From Congeria kusceri (taxonomy: Eukaryota; Mollusca; Bivalvia; Myida; Dreissenidae): 64,000 nt of DNA. Within the stretch, counting starts at the first letter, position 1, and every line of letters begins with the position of its first letter. A model generated the notes under the pieces. It searched no databases. It saw only the letters and a program-made list of their open reading frames with translations, and was not told where the DNA came from. Shown piece by piece: positions 14,601 to 22,924 of the stretch. A program made the position numbers and the translations under genes. The stretch is from assembly GCA_027627225.1 (NCBI GenBank), contig CM051027.1, positions 88,210,451 to 88,274,450 of the forward strand, given 5' to 3'.

Positions 14601-17600
14601 ACAGATCAACGCGACGTGACAAGGTTTTTGTGGGTCAAGGACTCAGAAAACCCATCAGTAGCAAATGATAACATACGGGATTACAGATTCACATGGGTTC
14701 CATTCGGTGTAATATCGAGCCCATTTATACAGGAGCCACAATCAATTTCCACCTTGATTCTTACAACAACAGTGTCGCACAACAGGTAAAATGTGACATT
14801 TACGTAGACAACTTGATAACAGGGTGCAACTCAATTTCAGATGCATGCAACTTGTACCGAAATGTGAAAACAATGTTTAATGACGAATCCATGAATCTCA
14901 AAGAATATGTTTCGAACGATCAAACTGTGTCCAAAGTATTCGACGAAAATGATCGTGTTGCTAATGAACGGTCATTGTACTTGGGCATACATGGAATGTT
15001 AAAAATGACACAATTTCTCTGAAAATAGTAAATACGTGTACTCCAGAAATGATTGTGACCAAGCGAAAAGTGCTACAAACAGTTGCGTCTGGGTTCGACC
15101 CCCTTGACATGTTGACGCCAGTGTCATTGAACGGCAATATTTTCATTCAATACCTGTGGTCGGAAAAAGTAGACTGGGATAAAGTTATACCCACAGAGCA
15201 ACGTGAAAAGTGGATAAAGATAGCTGAAGATCTTTAAAGTCTGCACAATTACATTATTCCACGTTGTCTTACAATCAAGAGTACATCGAAACAATATAAT
15301 ATTGCGTGTTTTTGAGACGCCTCACAAAAAGCATATTCCGCGGTGATATACATACATGAACAAGCAAAAAAAGAAGAAAAAGATGTCAATTCCCAGACTC
15401 GAGCTCATGGCAGCGTTAATTGGCCTCAGGTGCGTTGCATTTGTTATATCACGACTAAGACATCACATCTTACGTTCATACTTGTGGACCGATTCACAAT
15501 GTGTGCTGCAATGGATAACAACTGTAAATTCACCCAACATATTCGTAAAAAACAGAGTGAAAGAAATAAAGAAAACAAGTGAAAATGTCAGTTTGAAATA
15601 TGTTCCAACGTCGCAAAATCTAACCAAAATATCAATGCAAGGTATGACGTCAACAGAGATCAAAAATAGTGAGCTGTGGTTGAAAGGTCCAACATGGTTG
15701 AAAAGCGACAGCAAGAAGTGGCCAAAATTCGAATGGAAAATAAAACAAAGTGATAATGACGTCAATTATTGTGACGGCGCAAGCAACGTCATGTCTTCAG
15801 AAAAAACAATAATCCCTGTCCAAGTTGTATGTGAACTGGAAATACGCTCAACGACGTGCACTATCGATGAGACTAGATTTTCATCCGTGACAAAGCTATT
15901 CAGAGTCACATCAATCGTGATAAGTTTTATCAATAAGCTCAAAGGTCATGACATCAAAGGTCAAATCACAAAATCATAAACTGACCATGCAGAAGAAATG
16001 TGGATTCCGAATGAGCAAAAGCGTTGTTCCGGTGATGTGTTTTCAGCAATATTAGAAAATAAAAACAATAACACACAAAAACAACTCGGTGTCTATCTAG
16101 ACAATTCAAATATTTTATGGTGCAAAGGTCGCCTACTGAACTCAGATTTGACGGAATCTGCAAAAAAGCCAATCTTGTTGCCAAAGAAAAGTAGAATTAC
16201 GGATGGAAGGCGGTTCTTACAAGATGCCACCGATGGCGCCATTGCCTTCATCACGTGTTTCTGAGTCGCCACCTTTCTCACAAACAGGATTGGACTATAT
16301 GGGACCTTTTCTAGTGAAAGAAAAGAGTGGAACAAACAAAGTGTGGGTATGCGTTTTTACGTGTATGGTAACGCGTGCAGTGTATTTGGAGCTCGTGTCA
16401 AACATGACGACTATTGCTTTTTTAAACTGTTTTCGACGCTTAATTGCATGCAAAGGAACTCCAAAACAAATAGTTTGTGACAATGCAACTCATTTCAAAC
16501 TTGCTAATGAAACAACAACACTGGTTTGGAGCGATATTATGATGGGCGACAATGTTCAAAATTACAGTTCAACCGAAGGCATCATATGGACTTTCATAGT
16601 CAAACTAGCGCCTTGGATGGGCAGCTTCTATGAAAGAATGATTGGGCTCATCAAAAGGTCACTCAGAAAAGCAATTGGTACAAAATTGCTAAGTTACGAT
16701 CTATTCCTTACAATCTTGAAAGAAGCGCAGTCAGTCGTAAACTCACGACCACTTGTTTATGTTGGCGACGACATCAATTCTACAATTGTGATAACTCCGA
16801 GTAACTTTACGTGTTCAAATCCATTCCCAGAGATACCACAAAGCGAGTTAAATGAAATTGATCCTGATTTTAAACCAAAAGACAATTCCGCTGAAAGAAT
16901 TCTAAAACAATGGAATAAGGGCCAGAAACTACTTGACAATTTTTGGTCAATTTGGCGAGAACAATACTTAGCCAGTTTGCCTGAAAGAACACAAGTTAAA
17001 CTGAAACAGGACAAGTGCACTCTCCATGCACGTGCCAAGTTGGTGACGTCGTAATAATCAAAGACAACATTCCAAGAGGAAATTGGCGACTAGGAAAAGT
17101 AACCGAACTTGTGACTAGCAAGGATGGATTAGTGAGATCTGCTGAAGAACAAACATCGTCTGGACGGATTTTAGGATGCCCAATATGTTTCCTCTATCCC
17201 ATTGAGACTTCCATTGGCAAACAGCACGAGGAGCGAGAAGATATTTCCCGGAGCGAGACGGCCGCGCCGCATGTGCGCCCCGTGAGGAAGGCTTCTGTGC
17301 ATGCATATTTACTTGTGATTTTGAAAGGAGTCTATTTTCATCGGTTATGACGGTTGTGAGTTATTTTGCACTGGGGAGCTATACCCAAAGTTCATGATTT
17401 ACTCGTGATTTTGAACGGAGCCTCTTTTCATTGGTATATTCTTCATGATTTACTCGTGATTTTGAACGGAGTCTACTTCAATTGGTTTTTAACTTTATTG
17501 GAGTTACAGTATTTGTTGCCATAGTATTTAAAGTCATGGAGCTAAAAGGTAATCACATATTACTTTCGACCAGCCAATCGTGTTCAATTGAACAATGTTT

Positions 17601-20600
17601 TTCTGTGACAAGTGCAAGGCGTGTTACAAATACAAGAAAAATGTACGGAGACACGAAAACGAACATCACTCAGATAAAGGTGAATATGTCTTGTGTTGTG
17701 TGACAAAGTGTAGCGCGAAATTCATCCAAAGAGGGTACTTGAAAACACACTTGGAGACAATTCATAAGTTTAATGGATATAATGCTAGACTGTCTGCTAT
17801 AAGCACGACGGTAACAAAAATAAACTTGTGTTCAACTCAGGATTCAGAGTTCCATAAAGTGAGTGAGGACGATTCCGTCCTCGATCTCCTGGCGGAAAAG
17901 GCGAGTTGCCTTACATCGTTCAGTGCTCGGACGTGTCCGACATGTCTGACTATGAAATAGATCTGGATGCTGTCTTGGACGTTTTGGCTGATTTTATCAT
18001 TCTGTCGCCAGAGCCAATTGAATTGTGTCCTGCGCTGGAGATGTACAGGAATAACGTTACCCTGGGTATTAAGCTCCGCTCGGGGAATACAAGTGTCTAC
18101 ATGAGGCAACTTTATGTTTTGTCCGCGAGACGTGTACATGTCATCAAGCAACGCCGGACACACAAACGATTATCAAAGCAACGCCTCCACCTAACAGCTG
18201 CCTCCCCGAATAAAGACTCAACGGTCGGGAAAGGAATACGACGGCAAGATCATGTGGTGCCGCACAAGGCGAGCACTTCTAAAAACTCTTAAACAGATAA
18301 AGTGACCCGTGATAATATGTTTATTACATACATGAATATATTTGTCTGAATATGTACATTATTTGATATGTTTAAATCTGATGCTTTCAATGTTGGAAAT
18401 CATATCGCAAATGATTAATTATTTTTGTTTATGATAATGATTTATTCTCATTTTGCCCTGTTGGGAATGTCGTGAATAGCGTGAATATTATTTTCTAATG
18501 CAATTAGAATCGTTAATTTCTTAAAAGTACTTGATTTTTATAAATATTTTACTACTTTATTAACCATACTTAATTTTGACTCCGTTAAGAACGACTCCGT
18601 TAGGAACGACTCCGTTTGAACTATTTACAGAAGATTGCATGATATTCACGTAATGTTTTACTTACGTCTAATGGAGTCTCCTACTACTATATATACGATA
18701 ATGATTTTATTATTGGTTGTTCTTCTATTTCTATACCTGGATACACGTTATATTTTGGTTAATAAATACTATTTTGAAACTAAGATATTAATTGCGTTTT
18801 AGAAAATTAAATTTAACAACAACAACTCCAGTGTGGCGATAATTGAAATTGAAATTAAATAAAATTACAGTCCTCTAAAAAGAAGTATTCGCCACACAGG
18901 CTATGTCATTTTGCACCATTGCTTCATTCAATACCGAATATTAGATAAGCCTTGAGTTGACAAAAATTAGCTATTCTGTACAGTTATGATCATACCTCTA
19001 ACATAATATTCTAATGGTAGCATAATGAAATGTGTTGGCAATTATTAAAATATGAGTTGATCACTTTAAAAAAATTCATGTCCAGACAAGCTAAAAATAA
19101 AGGCGATTTTCATTAACTCAATAACATGCTGTATTTACTTCAAAACATGACATATCACACAAATTGATATACATGTAGATTTAAGTTAACCAAAATGTTG
19201 CCAACTTTGATAAAACTTTTGTTTGATTATCTTTTTGAAAGCATATAAAGCAGCATTAACAATGCCAGTATAAAGAATCAGAAGGCCGTACTATGACAGA
19301 GGCGGGCTCTGGCAGCGACATGTCCTTCACATGGCTGATGCGGTCGTCTGTAATGGTATACACGGACACCTGCTTCTTCTTCAAGGCAACACAAATCTCC
19401 ACACAAAATGGGTTGTTACCCACTGGGTTCTCATTCAGACAAAACTGGGTCACACCCTTGATCTTTGCCCCACCCACTGCAGGCTGTAAAGTTAGCAAAA
19501 CATTTATTCTAACAAGAAATAACAATCAGTGGTTCAGGAAAAGTCTTTCCACTTTCTGCTATGGGACAACACAACAGAAAATGTTTAGTCAACACCGTGT
19601 GAAAAAAATTTCCTGCAAAATTGTTCAAACATAAACAACAATTTTCCTATAGATCCACAGTTAAAATGACTATTAAATTAATAGAAAAACAAGTACTTAA
19701 CTATTTAATCAATAAGGTAAGAAAATGTCAGGATAAAACTTTACTGGTACAAGTCTTTCAGAAAATATTCAGTTAATACACAATGAAGTTATGAACAGTA
19801 TTAAAGTATTAAACGTTTCATCAATGATTTACAAAAGCTACAAGCAAATATTGTATTACTTGCAAATACAAGCATAATAGAATACTATACAACTTAACTG
19901 CTAGAGAAAAAAAATTAATTAAGACACTGTGGCCATACCATACCTCTAGATCCAGCATGTTGAGCATGGAGATGGTGTTGTCACAGAGCACGAGGATTCT
20001 GTTTAATGCTGAGGCTGCCTTCAGTTGTACTATAGGCTTTTTCTGAAACAAACGAAAGCAATTACAATCATATTACAAGAATGAAGGACAGAAACATGAT
20101 ATTTAAAAATGTTTCCATGTTTAAACTAAAATTGTTTAAAGCTTAACTGGGTGATGTCTTAGCAGAACTTCACAAACTTTGTTGATTTGAAGTAATTCAC
20201 ACACAAATGAGGGGCATCTCAAACTTCAAACAAATAATGTGCCACACATTCTAAACACACTACATATGTGCATGATGATCGCTGACACTGTCAACAGACA
20301 AAATTTTTGAATTTATTCCGATCACAACCCAACACTATATCCTTAACAATCTTGGCATTTTACATCGTAACACACATGCATTCACAACAATAAAGTATAT
20401 GGTAATACATACTAGAGCTAGGTGCTTTTGTCCTTGACTGTTACTATGAAATGAAACCTTGCCACTGGCATTGGATCTCTCTTCCAACATGTAGTGCAAA
20501 ACAAAACTGTGAATATAAAACAATCAAAATGCAAATCAATTCAAGACAGCAGTATTATATAAGTAATTTCAAAATATAAATATTTAATAACCATTTCTTA

Positions 20601-22824
20601 ACAATTAATAAGCAAAGTTGTTTGTTTCGAATATTCAAGATAAAGTAGGCAAATTAGTTAGGTACATGTACATGATACTAAAATCTACACATTTCCTAAA
20701 GGCTGGCACTCACCAGTCAGTTGTTCCAATGTACAAGTTCTTTCCACAGACATCCATGCATTCAACCTGTATTTCAAAAATGTTCTAATAAAATATCAAA
20801 AACACATTGTGTTAAACCAAAAGCTTTATATTTATTTTTATCGTTACACACATTAAGTTCAAATGATTTAGTTTAAAATACACTGGAGCAGTAATTTTTG
20901 TGTGTTTTTTTTTAAATAGGTAATAGGAAGTTTTAAAAACTTTCTTTCCAGTTAATAACTCACTTGGCATGTGATGTCTGTTGTTAATCATAATTTTATG
21001 GAAAAATAATTCTGAGTAACCATTAAAGACGTTCGCAACAATTTCCTTCATTTTTTTTCCGACAGATTTTCTTCAAAATTGGCACAAACATGCATCAATG
21101 TATCCTAAAACTAAAACAGTCTTAAAAAATAGGGGTCACCAGCCTTTGTTCGGAAATATTGAATTTTGAATATGGTACCTGTCGAAGAGATTGAGATTTT
21201 TAAATGGATCTTTTTTTAAATGTTTCGTTTGGTAATATACAAGTGCAGTTTAATGATAAAACGTGCTTTATCTACAGTTATCATTTAACAAATGACTTTT
21301 AATGGACGCTTAACAAGGTTAATTATGCATTAAATATGCCTGTAAAAAGATCAATAATTTATCAAATATGCGAATATCTTTGGTTGCAATTGACAGTTTT
21401 TGTTGAAACTTCCCATACACACGCATCATTGTATACTGAAACTAAAACAGTCTTAAAAAATAGGGGTCACAAGCCTTGTTCCGGAAATTTTGGGATTCGA
21501 ATACGGTACCTGTCGAAGCCCCTTTTTTTACAGTCTGGATTTTTTATCAATGTTTAAAGTATATAGGATAGCTTTTTTTCAAACAAGGTTATGTTTCTTT
21601 CAACTGATGTTTTACATGTCTTGTTTGGCAATACACAAGTGAATTTTGGTAATAATAAAACGCGTTATCTACAATAACTGTTAAAAAAATGAATTTGACT
21701 GGAAATTGAAGTAGGTCAAATGGGTACTAATAATACCTTCTGAGACGTCATTTATTATGCATCAATATATTTTGTTCCAAACGACAGATTTTCTTAAATT
21801 TTCGCACATACATGCACCAATGTATACTTGCACCAAAACATTAATAAAAAGAAAGGGTCACCGATACTGTTCAGGAAATATTGGACTTTAAATGGGGTAC
21901 CTGTGTACCCTTTTTCATGTTCGTATTTACGTAAACAACGTATCAATTTGCCAAAATAGAATATAGATATTTTTATAGATCTTTTTTTAACTAATTTGTT
22001 TGGCAATACCATGTATACGTGCTTTTGATTATTTTAATGCTTTGTTGACTGTTAACCATTGACTGGAACTTAATGACTTACACAGATTTATATTTATTGA
22101 TTGAAATTAGTATATTGTAACCTATATACAATAAAGAAATAATGAAGCAAAAGGTGAAATTAACCCAATTATTTTCTTTTTGTTGCGAACGCCTTAATGA
22201 GATGTGCCATATATAATATAATATTATTGTATTGTTATTTGCTAAAAAGTGTAAAGCACATGTACTAATATATTCAATGAACTTTCATGTTTGTCATTGA
22301 AATGATATTTATGATTTGAGACACATGGAAAGTTGGGACGAATTTTGGAACGATAGCTGAAATGTCTAGTTATTTAACTTATAAATATAACTTGCCAAAC
22401 ATATTTTTCTTTTTTATGTGGGTTTGATGATGACACTGGTGTGGGACAAACACTGTAAGCTGTAGAAACCCACTTGTTCAGTACAGTCACCATCAACTAA
22501 CAAATGGACAGGGCATAAACCAAACCTGTGTTGCCTCAGTGAGAAGTGAGTGTGCTGACCACTTGGATAGTCAGACGGCCAATAGAATAATGTTTGATTC
22601 ATTCAGTATGAACAGTGGGGCTATACTGGACGTCATGCCAATAAGTGTAGAAAAGGGACCAATTAAAAGTTTCCACTGAACGTAAGGACTAAGGACTCTT
22701 TATTAACAAACAGAATTATTATTATAGTTTTCAATCAATATCGTTTTACCTGTGCTTTTGATTTATCAGACATTCGCTGCACCCGCTCTATTGCGGGCAC
22801 AAGTTCAAATGCTTTTATGCTCAT
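2593..22824 (-). CDS. TGFBRAP1: TGFBRAP1 / VPS3 orthologue (CORVET subunit), 13 coding exons, 3' part outside window
   Basis: The family acts in the CORVET complex, which tethers Rab5-positive early endosomes before fusion; the vertebrate protein was first found as a TGF-beta receptor partner. Thirteen exons join in phase (22750-22824, 20714-20766, 20413-20506, 19944-20042, 19292-19483, 11190-11324, 10558-10718, 9343-9475, 5835-5927, 4028-4132, 3376-3567, 2826-3019, 2593-2661), giving about 531 codons of an expected roughly 860. The start MSIKAFELV, and blocks such as AASALNRILVLCDNTIS, LNENPVGNNPFCVE, PIVKRVSR, DEFITVHS, DQQQKQAIPF and GQVDVRELISLYP, match the vertebrate protein as I recall it. 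Residues of about 25-290 are the CNH (citron homology) beta-propeller; what follows is the start of the helical VPS39-type repeats. The C-terminal zinc-binding end lies left of base 1. Introns hold two minisatellites, a BEL/Pao element, TIR elements and a LINE. Identity is very secure; exact ends of exon 7 are ambiguous because its donor is repeated. Confidence 0.95.
2826..3019 (-). CDS. TGFBRAP1: TGFBRAP1 exon 12
   Basis: It encodes EIDVALLKLYAEINSPELL, then CAEWLEKYERHHSLAMLC and ALNIWS, with acceptor TTTTTCAG and donor TCTAG|GTATGT, ending in phase 2. It belongs to the VPS39-type helical-repeat region. Confidence 0.93.
3376..3567 (-). CDS. TGFBRAP1: TGFBRAP1 exon 11
   Basis: Sixty-four codons from LISLYPRLMPSTSNFQ to DARGFKQ. 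The donor is CAG|GTCTGT. A better-looking GTAAGT lies 7 bp further on, but it would shift the frame into a stop, so it is rejected. Confidence 0.9.
4028..4132 (-). CDS. TGFBRAP1: TGFBRAP1 exon 10
   Basis: Thirty-five codons starting KLKRIQQQAAFIEFSR and ending NGQVDVRE, with acceptor TTGTCAG and donor GAG|GTTAGT. It reads straight on to LISLYP in exon 11, as expected for the family. Confidence 0.93.
4332..5326. mobile_element. Non-autonomous TIR element, CACTGCAG termini
   Basis: The ends are inverted repeats of about 26 bp: CACTGCAGATCTGTTATA on the left, and the reverse complement of CACTGCAGATCCGTTATA on the right. Subterminal ATCGCGAT motifs recur. No transposase is encoded and no target duplication is clear. 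The core (about 4600-5100) is shared with 39308-41130 and more distantly with 25918-27352 and 44431-45454. It lies in TGFBRAP1 intron 9. Confidence 0.75.
5835..5927 (-). CDS. TGFBRAP1: TGFBRAP1 exon 9 (acceptor abuts the 18-bp array)
   Basis: Thirty-one codons VQGLLADKRTQEALDLAK to RDKFLK, with donor AAG|GTGAGC. It corresponds to the segment after the propeller that starts the helical repeats. The acceptor CACTGACAG is itself the last unit of a minisatellite of about 1.9 kb. Confidence 0.92.
5928..7868. repeat. Array 2: 18-bp minisatellite grown from the exon 9 acceptor
   Basis: About 105 tandem copies of an 18-bp unit, GCAGACGTGTCAGTGAGA and variants on the plus strand. Read along TGFBRAP1 the units are TCTGCTCTCACTGACACG-like, and the last one is the acceptor CACTGACAG|GTG of exon 9. 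About two thirds contain CTGAC, a good branch-point match. An 8-unit higher-order period of about 145 bp occurs at 7361-7830. The right flank sequence (ACTCTAACTTACTTGGTA onward, 7868-7911) recurs inside the array at 6852-6898, showing a segmental duplication. Eighteen is a multiple of three and most units lack stops, so long frames open on both strands; these are not genes. Confidence 0.92.
8002..9038 (-). mobile_element. Family-A tandem-repeat element (HINE/Helitron-like), copy 1
   Basis: On the minus strand it begins AGCTTGACTATTCGAAG and ends with hairpin GCTGTC-CTCT-GACAGC followed by CTCTTGTT. Inside are about six diverged copies of a 150-bp unit holding GGGGCATAACTCTGTCAAA. The same family lies in plus orientation at 48737-50735. 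The class is inferred from its structure, without a protein. Confidence 0.7.
9343..9475 (-). CDS. TGFBRAP1: TGFBRAP1 exon 8
   Basis: Acceptor TGTTTTCAG, donor CAA|GTAGGT. The first base completes the Ser codon opened by exon 7, giving the junction VHS-ILDQQQKQAIPF. The exon continues through DYDGRIFIASAKEIY to WEKQ and closes the CNH propeller. Confidence 0.94.
9802..10611. repeat. Array 1: 54-bp in-frame repeat of TGFBRAP1 exon 7 end plus donor
   Basis: Fifteen copies of a 54-bp unit. On the minus strand each reads as 18 codons, YVHPYILAMNDEFITVHR, that is, the last coding stretch of exon 7 with its 5' splice site CACAG|GTACGT. The donor-proximal copy (10558-10611) is coding. The copy furthest into the intron (ending 9801, CATAG|GTTGGG) is the most diverged. 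One extra base near 10110 shifts the frame, so nine donors (10558 to 10126) are in frame and six are not. Confidence 0.95.
10558..10718 (-). CDS. TGFBRAP1: TGFBRAP1 exon 7 (ends in the repeated donor of the 54-bp array)
   Basis: Acceptor CTGCAG at 10719-10720. It encodes EEFLLTGPSALGMF through PPLQWSENLVS and ends PYILAMNDEFITVH plus two bases of a Ser codon, at CACAG|GTATGT. The final 54 bp, donor included, are repeated in tandem into the intron, so this is the shortest of several possible exon 7 forms. Donors at 10504, 10450, 10396, 10342, 10288, 10234, 10180 and 10126 would each lengthen it in frame by a further 18 codons; the one at 10342 is altered to ATTG|GTACGT. Confidence 0.85.
11190..11324 (-). 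CDS. TGFBRAP1: TGFBRAP1 exon 6
   Basis: Forty-five codons from SMDGHVVCAALLSQY to PIVKRVSR, with acceptor TTTTACAG and donor AGG|GTGAGC. It continues the CNH propeller. Confidence 0.93.
11439..11872 (+). repeat. 5' LTR of BEL/Pao element
   Basis: It begins TGACACG and ends GCCACA, with the TG...CA ends usual for LTRs. It aligns along its length with 18468-18896 with scattered substitutions. AATAAATACT near 11730 may hold the poly(A) signal. Confidence 0.9.
11879..11894 (+). other. Primer-binding-site candidate
   Basis: TGGTCCCGCGAACCGG starts 6 bp after the 5' LTR. It begins with the TGG that pairs with a tRNA CCA end. The tRNA was not identified. Confidence 0.55.
12078..13530 (+). pseudogene. 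BEL/Pao gag, broken
   Basis: The frame opens MASLTSLKGVRTRYRH at 12078 and is interrupted by in-frame stops before 12220 and near 12333. Further on come the BEL/Pao gag signature VWSKFWDLFDSSVH (about 12590) and KFNYLKSQLVGPARAAISGL (about 12663). A first zinc-knuckle-like motif, CRYCHKVHWSEEC, is near 13230; a second, CLKEGHKSNEC, near 13320; and a cysteine cluster follows. Frameshifts separate these blocks. Confidence 0.85.
13560..17350 (+). pseudogene. BEL/Pao pol, broken: protease, RT, RNase H, integrase
   Basis: In order: protease-linked segment (IELLIGNDLYLDLI and PGLYLLASKLGWILSGR, 13749-13950); reverse transcriptase (VADIEKAFIQIGL near 14560, VPFGVISSPF near 14697, and the YVDN catalytic box near 14800, usually YVDD); RNase H (SIPRLELMAALIGLR near 15385 and LWTDSQCVLQW near 15483); integrase (GLDYMGPF near 16290, CDNATHF near 16480, FYERMIGLIKRSL near 16627); and the C-terminal domain (IPRGNWRLGKV near 17070). 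At least five frame changes occur. The integrase zinc-binding segment between about 16200 and 16215 appears deleted. Confidence 0.9.
17595..18292 (+). pseudogene. Extra ORF with two C2H2 zinc fingers inside the BEL/Pao element
   Basis: The first part (17595-17960) reads MFFCDKCKACYKYKKNV and contains two fingers: C-x2-C-x12-H-x3-H (about 17601-17670) and C-x4-C-x12-H-x4-H (about 17695-17765). A second frame (17906-18292), one step over, encodes an acidic segment SDMSDYEIDLDAVLDVLAD and a basic tail. The two may be one protein split by a frameshift, or joined by splicing. It sits between integrase and the 3' LTR, where an env or accessory gene would be. I know of no standard BEL/Pao protein with this layout; capture of a host zinc-finger segment is inferred. 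Confidence 0.65.
18468..18896 (+). repeat. 3' LTR of BEL/Pao element
   Basis: It begins TGTCGTG, ends GCCACA, and is followed by target duplication CAGGC. No clear polypurine tract precedes it; the nearest purine run is only GGGAA. Confidence 0.9.
19292..19483 (-). CDS. TGFBRAP1: TGFBRAP1 exon 5
   Basis: Sixty-four codons from PAVGGAKIKGVTQF to PEPASVI, with acceptor TTTACAG and donor ATA|GTACGG. The donor is not strong, but it is the only one that keeps phase with exon 6. The downstream intron carries the BEL/Pao element. Confidence 0.9.
19944..20042 (-). CDS. TGFBRAP1: TGFBRAP1 exon 4
   Basis: Thirty-three codons beginning KKPIVQLKAASALNRIL and ending MLNMLDLE, with acceptor TTTCAG and donor GAG|GTATGG. 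This is one of the most conserved blocks of the CNH domain in the family. Confidence 0.94.
20413..20506 (-). CDS. TGFBRAP1: TGFBRAP1 exon 3
   Basis: Acceptor ATTCACAG, donor CTA|GTATGT. It encodes CFVLHYMLEERSNASGK and on to QGQKHLAL. The first base completes the Cys codon left by exon 2, and the exon ends in phase 0. Confidence 0.9.
20714..20766 (-). CDS. TGFBRAP1: TGFBRAP1 exon 2
   Basis: Acceptor AATACAG, donor CTG|GTGAGT. It encodes VECMDVCGKNLYIGTTD and ends two bases into a Cys codon. It is the first strand of the CNH propeller. Confidence 0.92.
21021..22199. mobile_element. Non-autonomous TIR element in TGFBRAP1 intron 1
   Basis: The ends are inverted repeats: CATTAAAGACGTTCGCAA on the left and the reverse complement of CATTAAGGCGTTCGCAA on the right. 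The interior has about three diverged copies of a block of roughly 330-390 bp carrying AATAGGGGTCAC and GGTACCTGTCGAAG (near 21060, 21391, 21784). No protein-coding frame of interest. Confidence 0.7.
22750..22824 (-). CDS. TGFBRAP1: TGFBRAP1 exon 1 (start codon)
   Basis: The ATG is at 22824-22822 and opens MSIKAFELVPAIERV, the conserved amino end of the family, so this start is firm. The exon has 25 codons and ends CAG|GTAAAA in phase 0. Confidence 0.93.
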
Positions 22825-22899
22825 AGTTTGTTTTCAAATGTCAGTAATTTAGATATTGTTCAAATATTTAAAAAAAATTAATATAGAATTATCTTTCAT

Positions 22900-22914
22900 G
22901 GGCGCTGCCATCTT
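22900..22914 (-). promoter_or_regulatory. YY1-type initiator element upstream of TGFBRAP1 ATG
   Basis: On the minus strand this reads AAGATGGCAGCGCCC, close to the AAGATGGCGGC element bound by YY1 near many metazoan transcription starts. It lies 76 bp upstream of the ATG on the coding strand, so it is probably in the 5' UTR near the start site. The motif is seen; its function is inferred. Confidence 0.5.
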
Positions 22915-22924
22915 TTTTTTTACC

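Larger units (their letters stand above)
11439..18896 (+). mobile_element. BEL/Pao LTR retrotransposon, degenerate, antisense in TGFBRAP1 intron 5
   Basis: Two LTRs of about 430 bp (11439-11872 and 18468-18896) are flanked by the same 5-bp target duplication CAGGC (11434-11438, 18897-18901), so the whole 7.46-kb insertion can be delimited. Between them lie a primer-binding-site candidate, gag with zinc knuckles, a pol region (protease, reverse transcriptase, RNase H, integrase) and an extra zinc-finger ORF before the 3' LTR. Domain order and motifs are those of BEL/Pao. Many stops and frameshifts show it is inactive. Confidence 0.93.
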
